From positions 5,885,091 to 5,949,090 of the forward strand of contig NC_072471.1 in assembly GCF_027596085.1 (NCBI RefSeq): a DNA stretch of 64,000 nt, read 5' to 3'. The notes under the pieces were generated by a model, which had not been told where the DNA came from, ran no database searches, and was given only the letters and a program-made list of their open reading frames with translations. This stretch comes from Anoplopoma fimbria (lineage: Eukaryota; Chordata; Actinopteri; Perciformes; Anoplopomatidae). The translations under genes and the position numbers were made by a program. This document shows, in pieces, positions 11,098 to 21,405 of this stretch; within the stretch, counting starts at the first letter, position 1; every line of letters begins with the position of its first letter.

Positions 11098-11387
11098 AGG
11101 GCTGTGATCAACGAAGGAATTCTGAGTCGACAAACACTCCTACGATTTATAACGATTCATTCGTTAGTTGATTTTATTGCTCTGTAAAACTGAGTTTTCC
11201 ACAAAGAATCACATAAAAGCATCACTTTAAATCGCGTGTTTTCCAGAGATGTGCTCATAAGTTTCTTGGAAATAAGTCACTCTGCATGAAAAAAGCTTAA
11301 AAAAACGACTAATTGGCTAAAAAGCTTTGTTGACTGAGACCAAAAATGACAGATTAGTTGACTTATCGATCAATAGGGGCAGCCCTA
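11098..11387. mobile_element. hAT-like nonautonomous element remnant
   Basis: The left edge begins AGGGCTG and the right edge ends CAGCCCTA, an inverted terminal pair. Both flanks carry degenerate GTCGA/TCGAT/TTAGTTGA strings typical of nonautonomous hAT elements in fish. No coding capacity is seen. I could not find a clean 8-bp target duplication, so the limits are approximate. Confidence 0.45.
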
Positions 11388-12324
11388 CTCTCCACCCTTG
11401 GTACTCTATGCAGAGCAGTGGTGAGCTTTGAGTATGCCCAGAAAAAAACAAGTGGACTCACCTTCAATTGCATGCACCATTAAGTTTTGCAGCATGAGTT
11501 ATATCTGCAAACACTTTACTAGTTACCCTTAAACAACATTATTTGTCCTGCAACTGATATCTGAAATAAATAAAGATTGGCTCCTCCTTACAATGGATGA
11601 AAAGCTCCCTCAGGTTTTTATAATTTTTAAATCCCCATCTCAATGCTAAGTCTAGGGTGTATTTGTGGGAATAGACTACTCAGATCCTATAGAAGGCATA
11701 CAATCAGCTCTTTTGATATTCCGTTATGACAGTCTCACTCTCTTAAAGAAAAAGATCTTTGGAAGTCAACTCTTTCTTTTGGTTTTTCCCTCTCAGGTGA
11801 TTTGAATTCTCAGCTACATTGGGCAAAAGATTTATTGGTGACGGTCTGAACTCCGAGTGTGGTTTGGTGTTCAGACATTTCAGCAGACATCGGTAAGCTG
11901 TTTTCTTCTGTGTGGCAAGGAGAGTTTCACCAATACTCTGACCGCCAGTGTGTGTGTACGAAGGAAACTCTGGATGACTCTAAAACGAGCATCGCACACA
12001 CACACTCAAACACATACACTTCTTTTCCTCTGCCAGAACAAGATCCATGCAACACATAACATAGAGTCTCAAGACTGTCTCTGACACACATGCCTCACAT
12101 TACTCCTGGCGTCTTCCTTGCTTTTTATACTGGGTTGGATACGTTTTTTGTTTTTGTCCTGGTTTATTTATTTTTTACATAGGTTTGCATGACAGATGTT
12201 CCCCATGAGAATCAAATTAGCCTCTGTCATGCATACACTAAAGAGCTGGCTAGATTCAGCATTTAATCATTAGAATAACAGGATTAGAGTGAAGTACGGC
12301 GTCTACGTGTGATTCTTATTTTGT
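11388..12324. other. Intergenic, no gene seen
   Basis: Short (CA)n-like patches near 11995-12015 only. No supported gene. Confidence 0.6.
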
Positions 12325-12337
12325 CCACCAGATGGAG
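12325..12337 (+). promoter_or_regulatory. CTCF-like motif
   Basis: CCACCAGATGGAG fits CCASYAGRKGG at every core position and points right. Motif match only. Confidence 0.4.
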
Positions 12338-12349
12338 TCTGTGATCTAA

Positions 12350-12634
12350 ATGGCCATTTTGGACGATGACCAGACAGGCATCCCTTTCCAGACTCCCTCC
12401 TTGTTAGAAGTGCAAACCTTCAACTTGGACAGTGTGCTGATGGCTGCGATGACGGTGTGCATCAACGGCGAATCATGGCCTCAGCAATCCTCCGTAAAAC
12501 AAGAACAGGCTTTAACAAAACAATGTGTTCCTCTGAGGAATTTAGGAACTCTTTGTTCCCTGTGCTTAATTCTTATTGTTGCATTCTGGGTATTTATTGT
12601 GCTCATTTATGGTGTTCGGAGAAAGCCTGTTTAG
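12350..12634 (+). CDS. Low-confidence small ORF with one transmembrane segment
   Basis: An ATG-initiated frame of 94 codons. The N-terminal part is polar and starts MAILDDDQTG. At about residues 70-86 there is one strongly hydrophobic run (LILIVAFWVFIVLIY), and the frame ends in a basic tail, GVRRKPV. That layout resembles a single-pass microprotein with a cytosolic basic C-terminus. The start context has T at -3 and G at +4, which is not strong. There is no recognised family, no visible promoter and no good splice site. In a 64-kb AT-rich region such a frame can arise by chance, and I think that is the likelier explanation. Confidence 0.12.
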   Translation: MAILDDDQTGIPFQTPSLLEVQTFNLDSVLMAAMTVCINGESWPQQSSVKQEQALTKQCVPLRNLGTLCSLCLILIVAFWVFIVLIYGVRRKPV

Positions 12635-13260
12635 AAAATGAAAATTCTCTCTTGTGGTAATGAATAAGTAATTATGGGTTTTTTTTTTTGGTTTTTTTTA
12701 CACACACAAGGAACAAACACAGAAACAGATGCAGGGGGCAAGTTCACATGGGCACTAAAACAATCACCATGGAGACCGGGATTCAAGTGTGCGTGCGTGA
12801 GTGCGTGCGTGCTTGTGTCCTTTTGTGTGTTAGAAACATGCGTGTGCTGGCTCATGTGTGATGTTTCACAAAAGCTGACCCGACGTCTATTACAGAAGTG
12901 TCTCTCTGTGTGAGGACGAACATGCCTCCATTTGGCGAGCGAAACCAACCATGTCCGTCTCCGGCCAACTGGTGCTGTGTGATGAAAGAGGAACAGTGGC
13001 GAGGAGAAAAACAGGGTAGGTGTTAGTGATCATCACACAGGCATAGAGAATGGGATCTGAAGGCAGAATTATCTTTTATGAATAGGAACAGCCTTGCAAA
13101 AGCCCCCTTGAATGAATTACTTAATCTTGTTATCAGATTTTTTGCAATTAAGTAAATCTCTCACAAACACCTCTTAGGGTATAATAAGGAAATCCTCTCA
13201 CAACAACAAAAACAATGAATTATCACGGACACTTATTGACACGCTTCCATTTTTAATTCA
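12635..13260. other. Intergenic, no gene seen
   Basis: Holds a T-rich run near 12677-12700 and a (GTGC/GTGT)-rich patch near 12789-12830. Nothing else stands out. Confidence 0.6.
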
Positions 13261-13520
13261 TTTCAACCACTGTGTGCCTCTTGAGACAAAGAGTGTCACT
13301 GCCTGCCGCAGATTCCTGCCAGTGCTCATTATGCAATCGTGAGCTTTGATAATTCCTCCCGTGCACCGTTTAATTAGAAACACATGGCCCTGAGATCGCA
13401 GAGGAGCACAGAGCTCCTAATGTCTATACAGCCTGCGCCATGAGTAATTGTTTCTCCCTCGCTATAGTGCCGAGCCATTTTTTAACCTGCCGACAGCCAG
13501 CGAGCAGGAGGAGGAAGGAG
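13261..13520. promoter_or_regulatory. Candidate conserved noncoding element
   Basis: A repeat-free block of balanced composition between low-complexity flanks. Motifs seen are ATTATGCAAT (13328-13337, octamer or C/EBP-like), CTTTGAT (13344-13350, TCF/LEF-like) and TTTAATTAG with TAATTA at 13371-13376 (homeodomain). No open frame is convincing. The enhancer role is inferred from motif grouping; conservation was not tested. Confidence 0.35.
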
Positions 13521-15383
13521 CGGGAGATGGAGGAGAAAAAAGGAGGAGAGATATGAGATTAGAATTAATCCATATCTGAGGTTTTTGTTATTATTTATTT
13601 GGCTACAGCGCAAAGTCTAGGAAGGAGTGAGGAGAGGTGAGAAGCTGAGGCTGTAGATGAGGAGGCCAGTTACATATCCTACTTTTTCTGCCTTTTTTTT
13701 TTTTTTTTTTTTTTTAGTTTTTTTCCTCTCAGTCAGGAGTTGTTAAGAGTGAGGTAGGTCCCAGGTGAGCTGGAGACCAATGGAGGCTGACATCATGACA
13801 GGACACTTCATCAAAGCCTGCGGAGGCTGTTTGGATACCTGCCCGGCTTAAAGGAAGAACTGTTATAGTGTCTCCTATATACTGCGAGGCAGGGCAAGAA
13901 CTGTACCAGATACAGAGATTGTGATAGGTCATGTAATATCTGTGTGTGCGAGAGAAAGACAAAGTGCTGTCTTTTTTTCCCTCCTACTCTGACCAATTGA
14001 GGATATCTTGTAGACATTTAATCTTTTTCCATTACCTGTCACTCCTTTCGATCTTTATCTGGGATGATTGATTTGTTGCTATGGTATTGATGTAACTTTT
14101 TGAGCATGTGTTTTTTGTGCACACCATACGCACACAAACACATGGAAACGCTCTTACGGGATGAATATCTGTGCATTGCAGGATTGATCTAGTGGAAGTA
14201 CAACTTGAGGTGGGAAAAAGGAAGAACATAAAAAATGTGATGCTAGCTTCTATGTTTCCGGTAGTCCTGTATTTAATTTAAGACTTTCCTTCACAATAAC
14301 AATTCTTATAAATTACGGATTTATAAAAAATTGATAAGTTGTACTTTATCAAAAAACTATTCCACTGCTTGAAAGATGGTATTTTCTTAAAACTATACTG
14401 TCTATGCAGTAGAAGGGTGCAAATATTTTTTTAATTGTTGCTACATGACCAGAGAAAAAGAGCTGTGATATTCACTTAAGCTCAAAAGATAGAAAACCTA
14501 CATCTACCAGAATGCAATAGGCTTGTTGCAGCCACTTAAAATAAGGACAGTGACAAACCCAGTGCTGTACAATTCAAGCAAGGATCCCTGTCCAAACCAA
14601 AATCACACAGTTAAACATCAATTTTGTTGTAGGACATAGGACATAGTAAATTATAGGACTTAGTAAAAAAGTAGTTATTGTTGACCATAGAAGAGAAAAA
14701 AAGTTTTCAAAAAAATGGCACTTTTAAACTTTTTTTTTAACTTTTGTTAGATAGATGGATTAAATTTAAACTATTTAGCTATTGCACTTAATCTATGCTA
14801 CGAGTCCATTTTTTCCCTGCTATCTTTGTTAGTTTGTTTTCGGGATCTTGAAATATGTCTCCAGTCCTCTGTCCATATGTGGCCCAAAGCATGGGTGTAA
14901 CAGTACACATGCTTGTCTTTCCCTATTTTATTAAATATATTTTACAGACTAAATTAATCATAAAAACCCACAAGAAACTTACAAATCAAATAATAATGAA
15001 AATATTGCAGTCCTAGTTGACATTATTAAACTGAACGACTGTAACCAAACCCTTTTCTTAACCATCATTTCACACATTTCCTTCGAGGCGTCTAAAGGGG
15101 TATCACTGTGGACGTCGGGGGTTCTATTCTTGGTGAGCGGATTTCTACTTGTCATTCATCCTTGAGTTGAACTTTGCCACGCTGTGTTCCACGCCTATCT
15201 CCTCTTTGTCAGATGTCAGTCATTCCTGGCTGCCGGGTGCTACCCCGCTGGGAGGTGTGTAAGCCGAACTCAAATACCCACAGCTGTTCGCAGCCGCTTT
15301 GGATGGAAAGATGGAGGGAGAGGAAAAGAGGGAGGAGAGCGGAACTTGAGAGTTTGTGAAGTCGATCAGCTCCTCAGAAGTTC

Positions 15384-15387
<4 letters not shown>
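13521..15387. other. Intergenic with T and A tracts, no gene seen
   Basis: Purine-rich (GGAGGA) patches near 13505-13550, T23 at 13693-13715 and AT-rich sequence to about 15060. No exon is supported. Confidence 0.6.
13693..13715 (+). repeat. Poly(T) tract, 23 T
   Basis: Homopolymer of 23 T followed by AG and another T run. It could be the A-tail of an old minus-strand retroposon, but no body is recognisable. Confidence 0.9.

Positions 15388-15444
<57 letters not shown>
15388..15444. repeat. (CT)n microsatellite, about 57 bp
   Basis: Uninterrupted CT/TC array. The Leu-Ser and Glu-Arg open frames across it are repeat artefacts. Confidence 0.97.
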
Positions 15445-15446
<2 letters not shown>

Positions 15447-15602
15447 CCCGTCTCTCTTCTGTTCTGTGCCCTGTCCAGAATAACCATTAGGTCTCTGCGG
15501 TTGGAGTCCCAGCTGACATGACTCAAATCCTCCTCCTCCCCCTGTGGGAGCTAACTGTTTGGCACCTTTGGCTTGTGGGTTGGTGATGTCACAGATCCGG
15601 GG

Positions 15603-15615
15603 CGCCCCCTTGTTG
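15603..15615 (-). promoter_or_regulatory. CTCF-like motif
   Basis: The minus strand reads CAACAAGGGGGCG, with the strong AGGGGGCG core but two mismatches in the 5' part. It points left, toward the plus-strand sites at 5134 and 12325, so the three have the convergent orientation usual for loop anchors. Confidence 0.3.
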
Positions 15616-15723
15616 TCATTCGGGGAGCCGGACTCCGGGCTGATGTCACAAAAACTGGCCGTTGTCGTGAGCTAGAGCCGCTGACGGACAGCTTGGTGTG
15701 TGTTTGTATGGCACAGATGGGTT

Positions 15724-15769
15724 GGGGAAGGGAGGGGAGGGGTAGGGGTAGGGGTAGGGGGGCGGGGGG
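15724..15769 (+). repeat. G-quadruplex-prone tract with GGGGTA repeats
   Basis: Eight G runs of three or more bases within 46 bp, including three GGGGTA units at 15739-15756. The density satisfies the common G3+N1-7 quadruplex rule more than twice over. The units resemble a telomere-like variant but are too few to be an interstitial telomere. Confidence 0.8.
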
Positions 15770-16368
15770 ACTCGGGTGCCAGCGGGAAGGTGGCAAAGAC
15801 TCGTCTTATCAAGCGGTGCCACATGCAGGCTCTGATGTGCCATTTTGACAGGACGTTTTTCTCCCTTTCTTCTAATTCAGTCTCCCATTGTCTATTTTTC
15901 TCTCTATTGTTCCTCTTCGCCTCATTCTGTAAAGTCATTAATTAATTTCTCTTTGGCCTGTGCCTTTTTGTTTTTTTTTACTGGTTTCTTTGTCTTTCTA
16001 TCTTTGTCTTCGTCTCTCTGGCTCGCTATCTTTTCTCCATCTCTTTCATATTGCCAGTGTGTTGGTCGTGGTTTATCTCAGTCTCTCATCAGTGCTCTCT
16101 TTAGCTCCATCCTGCACTGTCTCCTCCATTTCTAATTGGAATGCTTTTTAATCCCTCCCTTTGTCCGTCTCTCGCTTCCTCGTGTGTTGTTTTCCTCTCT
16201 CCCTCTTTTCCTCTCTCCTTCCCTCCATCCCTCGCGTCACTCTTTGTCTGGGATTGTGTCTTTTTCCCCCTTTGTGTGCTCTGACAGGCCTCTTCCTCTC
16301 ATTGATAGTGATGGCAGGCTCAAGCCCACTCCATAATGTTGCTGATATTTTCCCACTGGAGACCCCAC

Positions 16369-16440
16369 TGTTGCTGTTGCTGCTGCTGCTGCTGCTGCAC
16401 TCCCCCTGCATCCTTAAAAAAAAAAAAAAAAAAAAAAAAA
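16369..16440 (+). repeat. CTG triplet repeat and A25 tract
   Basis: An interrupted CTG/TTG run contains seven pure TGC units at 16378-16398. After 17 bases comes an A25 homopolymer (16416-16440). The Leu and Cys runs in translated frames are artefacts. The A25 could be a retroposon tail, but no SINE or LINE body is recognised upstream. Confidence 0.9.
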
Positions 16441-16779
16441 TGGACAGAGACACCCCTCCTCCCTCCCTCACAAAATCATACTTCTCTGTTTCCTCTAGCT
16501 CTGCCAAGCTTCTACCATTCAGCAGGGGAGCAGTTCAACAAGACTGGTTTGTTTTGGAGAGTCACTGGGCCCCAGCTTCATAGAGATTAATGCTTAGACA
16601 GACTGGGATGACATTTATGAGGCATGGACTGGAATAAAGGATAGAAGAAGGGGAAATAGTCCAGAGTAACTGTGTTGGATCAAATGTGACCCTTTGCCGA
16701 AACACACTACGGCTTCTGAGAGAAACCTATTGAGAGACCGAACGAGGAACGAAGTGTGATTGCGGAGGGTAAAGAGGCC
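16441..16779. other. Intergenic, no gene seen
   Basis: Mixed sequence without recognisable features. Confidence 0.55.
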
Positions 16780-17000
16780 TCAATCTCTACGTATAATGGA
16801 GTCCTCATCACAGATAAAGTCACCATCACAACGAGCCGTCCTTGCATTCGCCACATCAGCATCATTCAGTGACATGCCAGTGGTCATTCTGATTGATGGC
16901 GACAAACCCCGAGGCCAGCCGAGCGTTAAAGCAACTTAAATAATTCATTTGTCAGCTATTTGCCCAGAGTAACCATTAATACATGTATCGACATAGCCTT
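16780..17000. promoter_or_regulatory. Candidate conserved noncoding element with PBX/HOX and MEIS-like sites
   Basis: A repeat-free block. TGATTGATGG (16890-16899) matches the composite PBX/HOX site, and TTGTCAGC at about 16949-16956 contains the MEIS TGACA core on the opposite strand. TTAAATAATTCATTT and CCATTAATAC add homeodomain-type cores. The grouping resembles developmental enhancers. No frame here is protein-like. Confidence 0.35.
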
Positions 17001-17036
17001 CAGTTGCAAGTGATCACTTCTACACACACAAACACA

Positions 17037-17071
<35 letters not shown>

Positions 17072-18929
17072 AGAAGTCATGAATGCATCCATAAATGTCT
17101 CCCAATTATATCCGCCTTCTGCAGAATGATGAATACTGCTCAATGGCTGGAAAAAAGGGTGTTTACTCTTTACTGCACTCTAACATGCACGACACACAAG
17201 CTACAAAAGGGTTCGAGGTGGAGAAGTTATCAATATGGGGCCAAATTAGAATGGATCTGAGCAGAATTAGAACATGCACGCTGCTCTCTCCCGATGCCGA
17301 GCTCCATCACTTCACAGCCGTGTGATCAATGGGGCCCGAGACGGTGTAAGCCAAGAAGCTATCCATTCTCATTACTTTACACCACTGTCCACTTCTGCTT
17401 TCTCCTCGTTGTCCGCCAGAGGCTGAGAGAGAGAAAAACAGGCCGTCAGTAGCATTGTTGCGATAGTGATGAAAGTAGTCTTAAAGTTGCCATGTTCTTT
17501 TTGATTGAGTATTATTTTTAATGTGCGTCCTTTGGCTGAACTTAACTGAAGGCTGAACCTGTGCAGTTGTGTTTGCAGGAACAAAAATCGCTGCAAAAAA
17601 CCTCTCTGTTACAGCACATTCCTTCTCGCTGCACTGAAACCGGGACACATTCAATTGTCTTTCCATTTCAAAATATACAGTATGCAAGCATTAACCTCCA
17701 GTTTATGAACATGTTTATAGCATGGACCTATAAAAAAAAGTCCTTGTGTTGTTGTTGCACAGTATCAGCAACACTGTTTACATTAAATGTGCGCTGGCTA
17801 ACTAGAGCGAGCATGAAGGACAGGACATGCAATTCCATTCAAAACATCGTGGAGCATGAATGGCATGACTTCAGTGGTCCTGTGGAGTTCAGATTATCAT
17901 CAGCCCCTCTGTAACAAGCATTCCTTCTTCTTTGATGTTGTCTAATGTAAGCAGAGTCCACTTTCATGAAGTCATCTGTGTCACATAGTTAATTACTTAC
18001 TATGCACACATGAATTTTTTACATACCCACAAGAAACCACATACAGAATAGGAACGTATGGAGCCTATGTACATATGTACTATATTGAGATGCAGACGAG
18101 ACATGCACACGCGTGCACATGCATTCACAGTTATGTAGCCTGGTCTGTTGATTCTCAATAACCGGAGCTCCTGAAAGGGAACATGCCAGAACACAAGATA
18201 CATCTTGTCATGTCTTAATTCAATTATTGTGGAATCTTAAATATCCGTGCTTGTTTGTCTTGGTTGAGTTGCATATTCATCACAATTATGTCAACTGAAA
18301 TCCCCACTCAGCTCTCTACAAACAGCTTCATTGTGAGTTGGAAGCCTTCGGGTGCAGGAGGGATCAGGGTAATGAGAGTGAAAGGGTAAAATTATTTTTT
18401 CTACAAACACATCAGAGTGCTTTTGTCATGTATGAAGCTAATTGTTTTGGGGGCAGGAGACGTACCATTTGGGTACAAGAAGCCTTTTGTTTTACTGTGT
18501 TGTCTTGTTTAGTCAAACATGGAGCTGTTTAAACAGCCAGAGACATTTGATTTGAGTTTAAGAGCACTAGTGTGACATATGGCAGGGTCCTTTGGGATTT
18601 GTGGGTAATACAGACATGCCAGAGGCTATGGGAACTGCCAATTGGGTTAAACACTGACATCTTTTCTCTGTAGAACTTTTATATATATATATATATATGT
18701 TAGAGTGACCTTTGAAACATAACTTGTGTGATGATTCATATCTTATTCATGTTGCACCTGTGAAGAAGGCCAATATCATTACTCACCCAAGAGAAAAAGC
18801 AAGTAATGAAATCTTACATCTGGACCATTCTAGCAAAACAACGCACCAAACTTGCTGTACGGTCATAATATCACGTTGTGTTGTCATGTAAATATTTTGA
18901 AGTATTTTTCTTTTATTAAACCCGAGCGA
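17001..18929. other. Intergenic with short microsatellites, no gene seen
   Basis: Imperfect (CA)n at about 17022-17069 and (TA)n at 18680-18698. The open frame near 17561-17914 has no splice or codon support. Confidence 0.6.
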
Positions 18930-19290
18930 AATGTTATGCCTGAGAATTGGCCACAGAGGCAACAACGACCATGAAAGATGATATTGATCCTGATGAATGC
19001 CAAATGTGCGCCGCTGGAAATGGGAGCAATTTCACGAGGGCTGAGGGCTGCATTAAAGCACAGTGCGTCTCTGGTTTCAACCAGTGTTCATTTGGGAAGT
19101 GCCGCATTGGATTCATTTGTCCCTGTGTGTCGTCTCATAGACGGGGCAGGTTACCGATGGCTGTGGCGGCGGAGCAGTCCTCCATCACGGCTGACGGCTC
19201 TGACAGTAATGCAGACTGTAGCCGCTAATGGGACCGCCGGGACTTTTCCGCCGTGTGCGACATCAATCAGGATCCTCCGCGCGCTCACTC
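18930..19290 (+). promoter_or_regulatory. GC-richer block with a cysteine-rich open frame; candidate CNE or orphan exon
   Basis: Composition rises clearly above the flanks. The plus frame 18947-19228 has nine Cys in about 45 residues, starting DECQMCAAGNGSNFT, with an N-glycosylation sequon. This superficially resembles a secreted EGF-like domain, and a CCACAG acceptor-like site precedes it at 18952-18957. The cysteine spacing does not match an EGF, TIL or other fold I know. No matching donor is clear and the frame ends in TAA. A conserved noncoding element is the simpler reading. Confidence 0.25.
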
Positions 19291-20925
19291 AAATGGCCCT
19301 CCTCACTCACTCAACACATAGCAGATGTCGCAGTCTGATCCACGTATAAATAATGCCAAATGCATGCTAATGACTTTGTACTGTTGCTTTGACAAAAAAC
19401 AATCCCCATTATGGCTACGAATGGCTGTAAGGTGCTGGCCGTGTTCTTGCATCCTGTGCAATGAGGTTTAACAAGAATGCAGTGCAGTTTTTGATATTTG
19501 TGTGGTCGAAATAAAACATCTCTGGATTGAAGTTGACATAAATTCTGATATAAGTGGCATACATCATTTGTTGACAGATTGATATGGTCACAATGAGAAT
19601 GGTTTACAAAGAAAGGAAATACCAAGACATGATGAATATGGGCTGCTCTGGTCAGCTAGTGGTCAAGGAAGCCACCATGAACTTCCTGCCATCGCACCAA
19701 AAGCAGGAAGTGCTTGTATAAATGATTACTTGAAGGTGGCCAGAAGTTTCTGTTTGCATTCAGTGTTACTCACCTCATGCATTAAGTGTCCTTGAGGTCA
19801 TATATTTCCTTCCTCACAAAACATTTGCGAAGCAGATTTTTCTTTAAAGTATAAAAACCGCATTCTCTTTTTAATAACACCCATGTTAACTAGCTTGTAA
19901 TCTCCCCTGCCTGTGTTGGCACATTGCTGTGTTTCTTGGCGCATTACCACCACCTGTAGATCAGTGAAATATCATGAAATCATTGGCAGGGATGTGCCAC
20001 AAACAAAATGAAGTAAGAGTGCTCACACATTGTTTTGGGGAATTGAGAGGGGAAGATTAGCAGGCAGACATTGAGTATATTTATATATTTGTCAGTATTG
20101 ACAGTTCTTTCAAATAGCTTACAGCAAATAACCAACAAAAAACATTTCAAAAAGCAGATTCCTGCTTCATTTCACCCAAAGGGTTGGGCACATTTGTCTC
20201 TATGGTGCAGCACGGCTCACCTTACTGCATTGTTCCACCCAAGGACGGGGCCGGTCTGTGGCGGTCCCAAGGGTCCCTGTAAGCAATAAAATGACTCACC
20301 TTCACAAAGGATGCCACAAGTTCCTCAGAGTCGGACGAGATGTCGCTTTATTCTTTTACCTTTTTTTCCCTTGTCCCGCTGGCCTGGTGCTGAATCGACA
20401 CACCAGTGTCTGTTGGAGCGGAGCATCGATCCCTCCCCCAGTCAGCACATCCCTAAGGGAGGGGGGAGAGGGAAGAGAGCGATATGCTTAGAGCAGCATT
20501 GCCCCTCTTGTATTAAAAATGCTGAGACAGAGAGGAGATGCGCTGATCTGTGTAAGATACACTCCTGAACAGAACATGATGGACGCGATAGACTGTAACC
20601 TTTTGGCAAAGTTTCAAGGTGTAAGGTACATCAGCGGGAACAGCTTTTGATTCTTGTTGTGGTTGTAATCTCTGTATGGAGGACATCAAGCCTTTATTCT
20701 GACAGTCCAAACGGCTACATCCTGCTGCCCTTTTTACTCACTGAAGGATTTTTTGGGCTTATTTTAACTCTACCTGTCATAAACTAGATAGTCCTTTCGT
20801 GTCAATGTACCTGCTCATTTTACTCCATTTCCACAATGGCACTGGATTAAAGGCCCACGATTTCCCTGCTGCCATCATTCCTACCCCCCTTTAAGCAGTC
20901 GGTCCCCTCCCCCCCCGTAGGCTGT
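19291..20925. other. Intergenic, no gene seen
   Basis: Mixed-composition sequence with short C-rich and T-rich patches near 20350-20470. No supported exon or repeat family. Confidence 0.6.
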
Positions 20926-21080
20926 AATCACCCTGAGAATGGGGTAATTAGGGCCACTGTAGGGTAATTACCAGAGCTTGAGTTGTTTAATTGCGGCCTT
21001 CTCTGGAGCTGCCTGATGTCAGTGACAGTGGAGGCCCCCCTCACTGATGGAGTGATTTCATCCTCTTGACTGCAGCAGCA
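20926..21080. promoter_or_regulatory. Candidate enhancer with clustered homeodomain sites
   Basis: Within about 65 bp there are GGTAATTA (20943-20950), the palindrome GGTAATTACC (20963-20972) and TTTAATTGC (20986-20994). A TAATCA core lies just before them. Such homotypic TAAT clusters in repeat-free DNA are typical of vertebrate developmental CNEs. No open frame is convincing. Confidence 0.4.
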
Positions 21081-21340
21081 TGTGAGGGACAGAGAGAGAT
21101 GGAGACACGGCGATAGTGAGTGGGTGTGAGTGGGAGGGATCGCAGGAGTTGAACTGAGTGGAGGGTACGGGCAAAAAAGCACAAGATCCAGGGTTGATAG
21201 ATTTACTTCGACAACAGCAGGGGAGGTAGTGCATAACAAAGCAAACCAGGTTTACTTCTATGCACAACTGTGATGTATTTTTCCCTGGTTGTTTTCTGTT
21301 GGTACGTGACAGAAAGTGGAAGAAGTATATAAATCTTTTC

Positions 21341-21405
21341 AACTATTTCCCTTGGCATCAATAAAGCTTTATCTTATCTTACTTCCATGTAAGATAAGAT
21401 AAAGC
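21341..21405 (+). repeat. LINE-type 3' tail with inverted copy (perfect hairpin)
   Basis: The segment TTGGCATCAATAAAGC followed by TTTATC/TTATC units looks like the 3' end of a fish non-LTR retroposon. It turns straight into its own inverse. Arms of 17 bp at 21366-21382 and 21389-21405 are perfectly complementary around a 6-base loop, TTCCAT. The same GATAA/TTATC tail occurs at 43895. Confidence 0.6.

Larger units (their letters stand above)
15445..16370. other. Intergenic, strand-asymmetric pyrimidine-rich region
   Basis: From about 15850 to 16310 the plus strand is strongly C/T-rich (TCTCTC, CCTCTCTCC). The G-rich patch at 15724-15769 precedes it. The many short open frames here reflect this bias and are not genes. 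Confidence 0.6.

Noticed and set aside
15739..15756. GGGGTA units as an interstitial telomere
   Set aside because: Only three units and not the vertebrate TTAGGG repeat; better described as a quadruplex-prone G-rich tract.
15184..16583. Many overlapping frames of 60-140 codons
   Set aside because: Pyrimidine bias, CT repeats, CTG units and A25 explain them. No splice structure or recognised peptide.
21366..21405. A microRNA precursor
   Set aside because: Arms of 17 bp with a 6-base loop are too short for a typical pre-miRNA, and the arms are simple TTATC/GATAA units from a retroposon tail.
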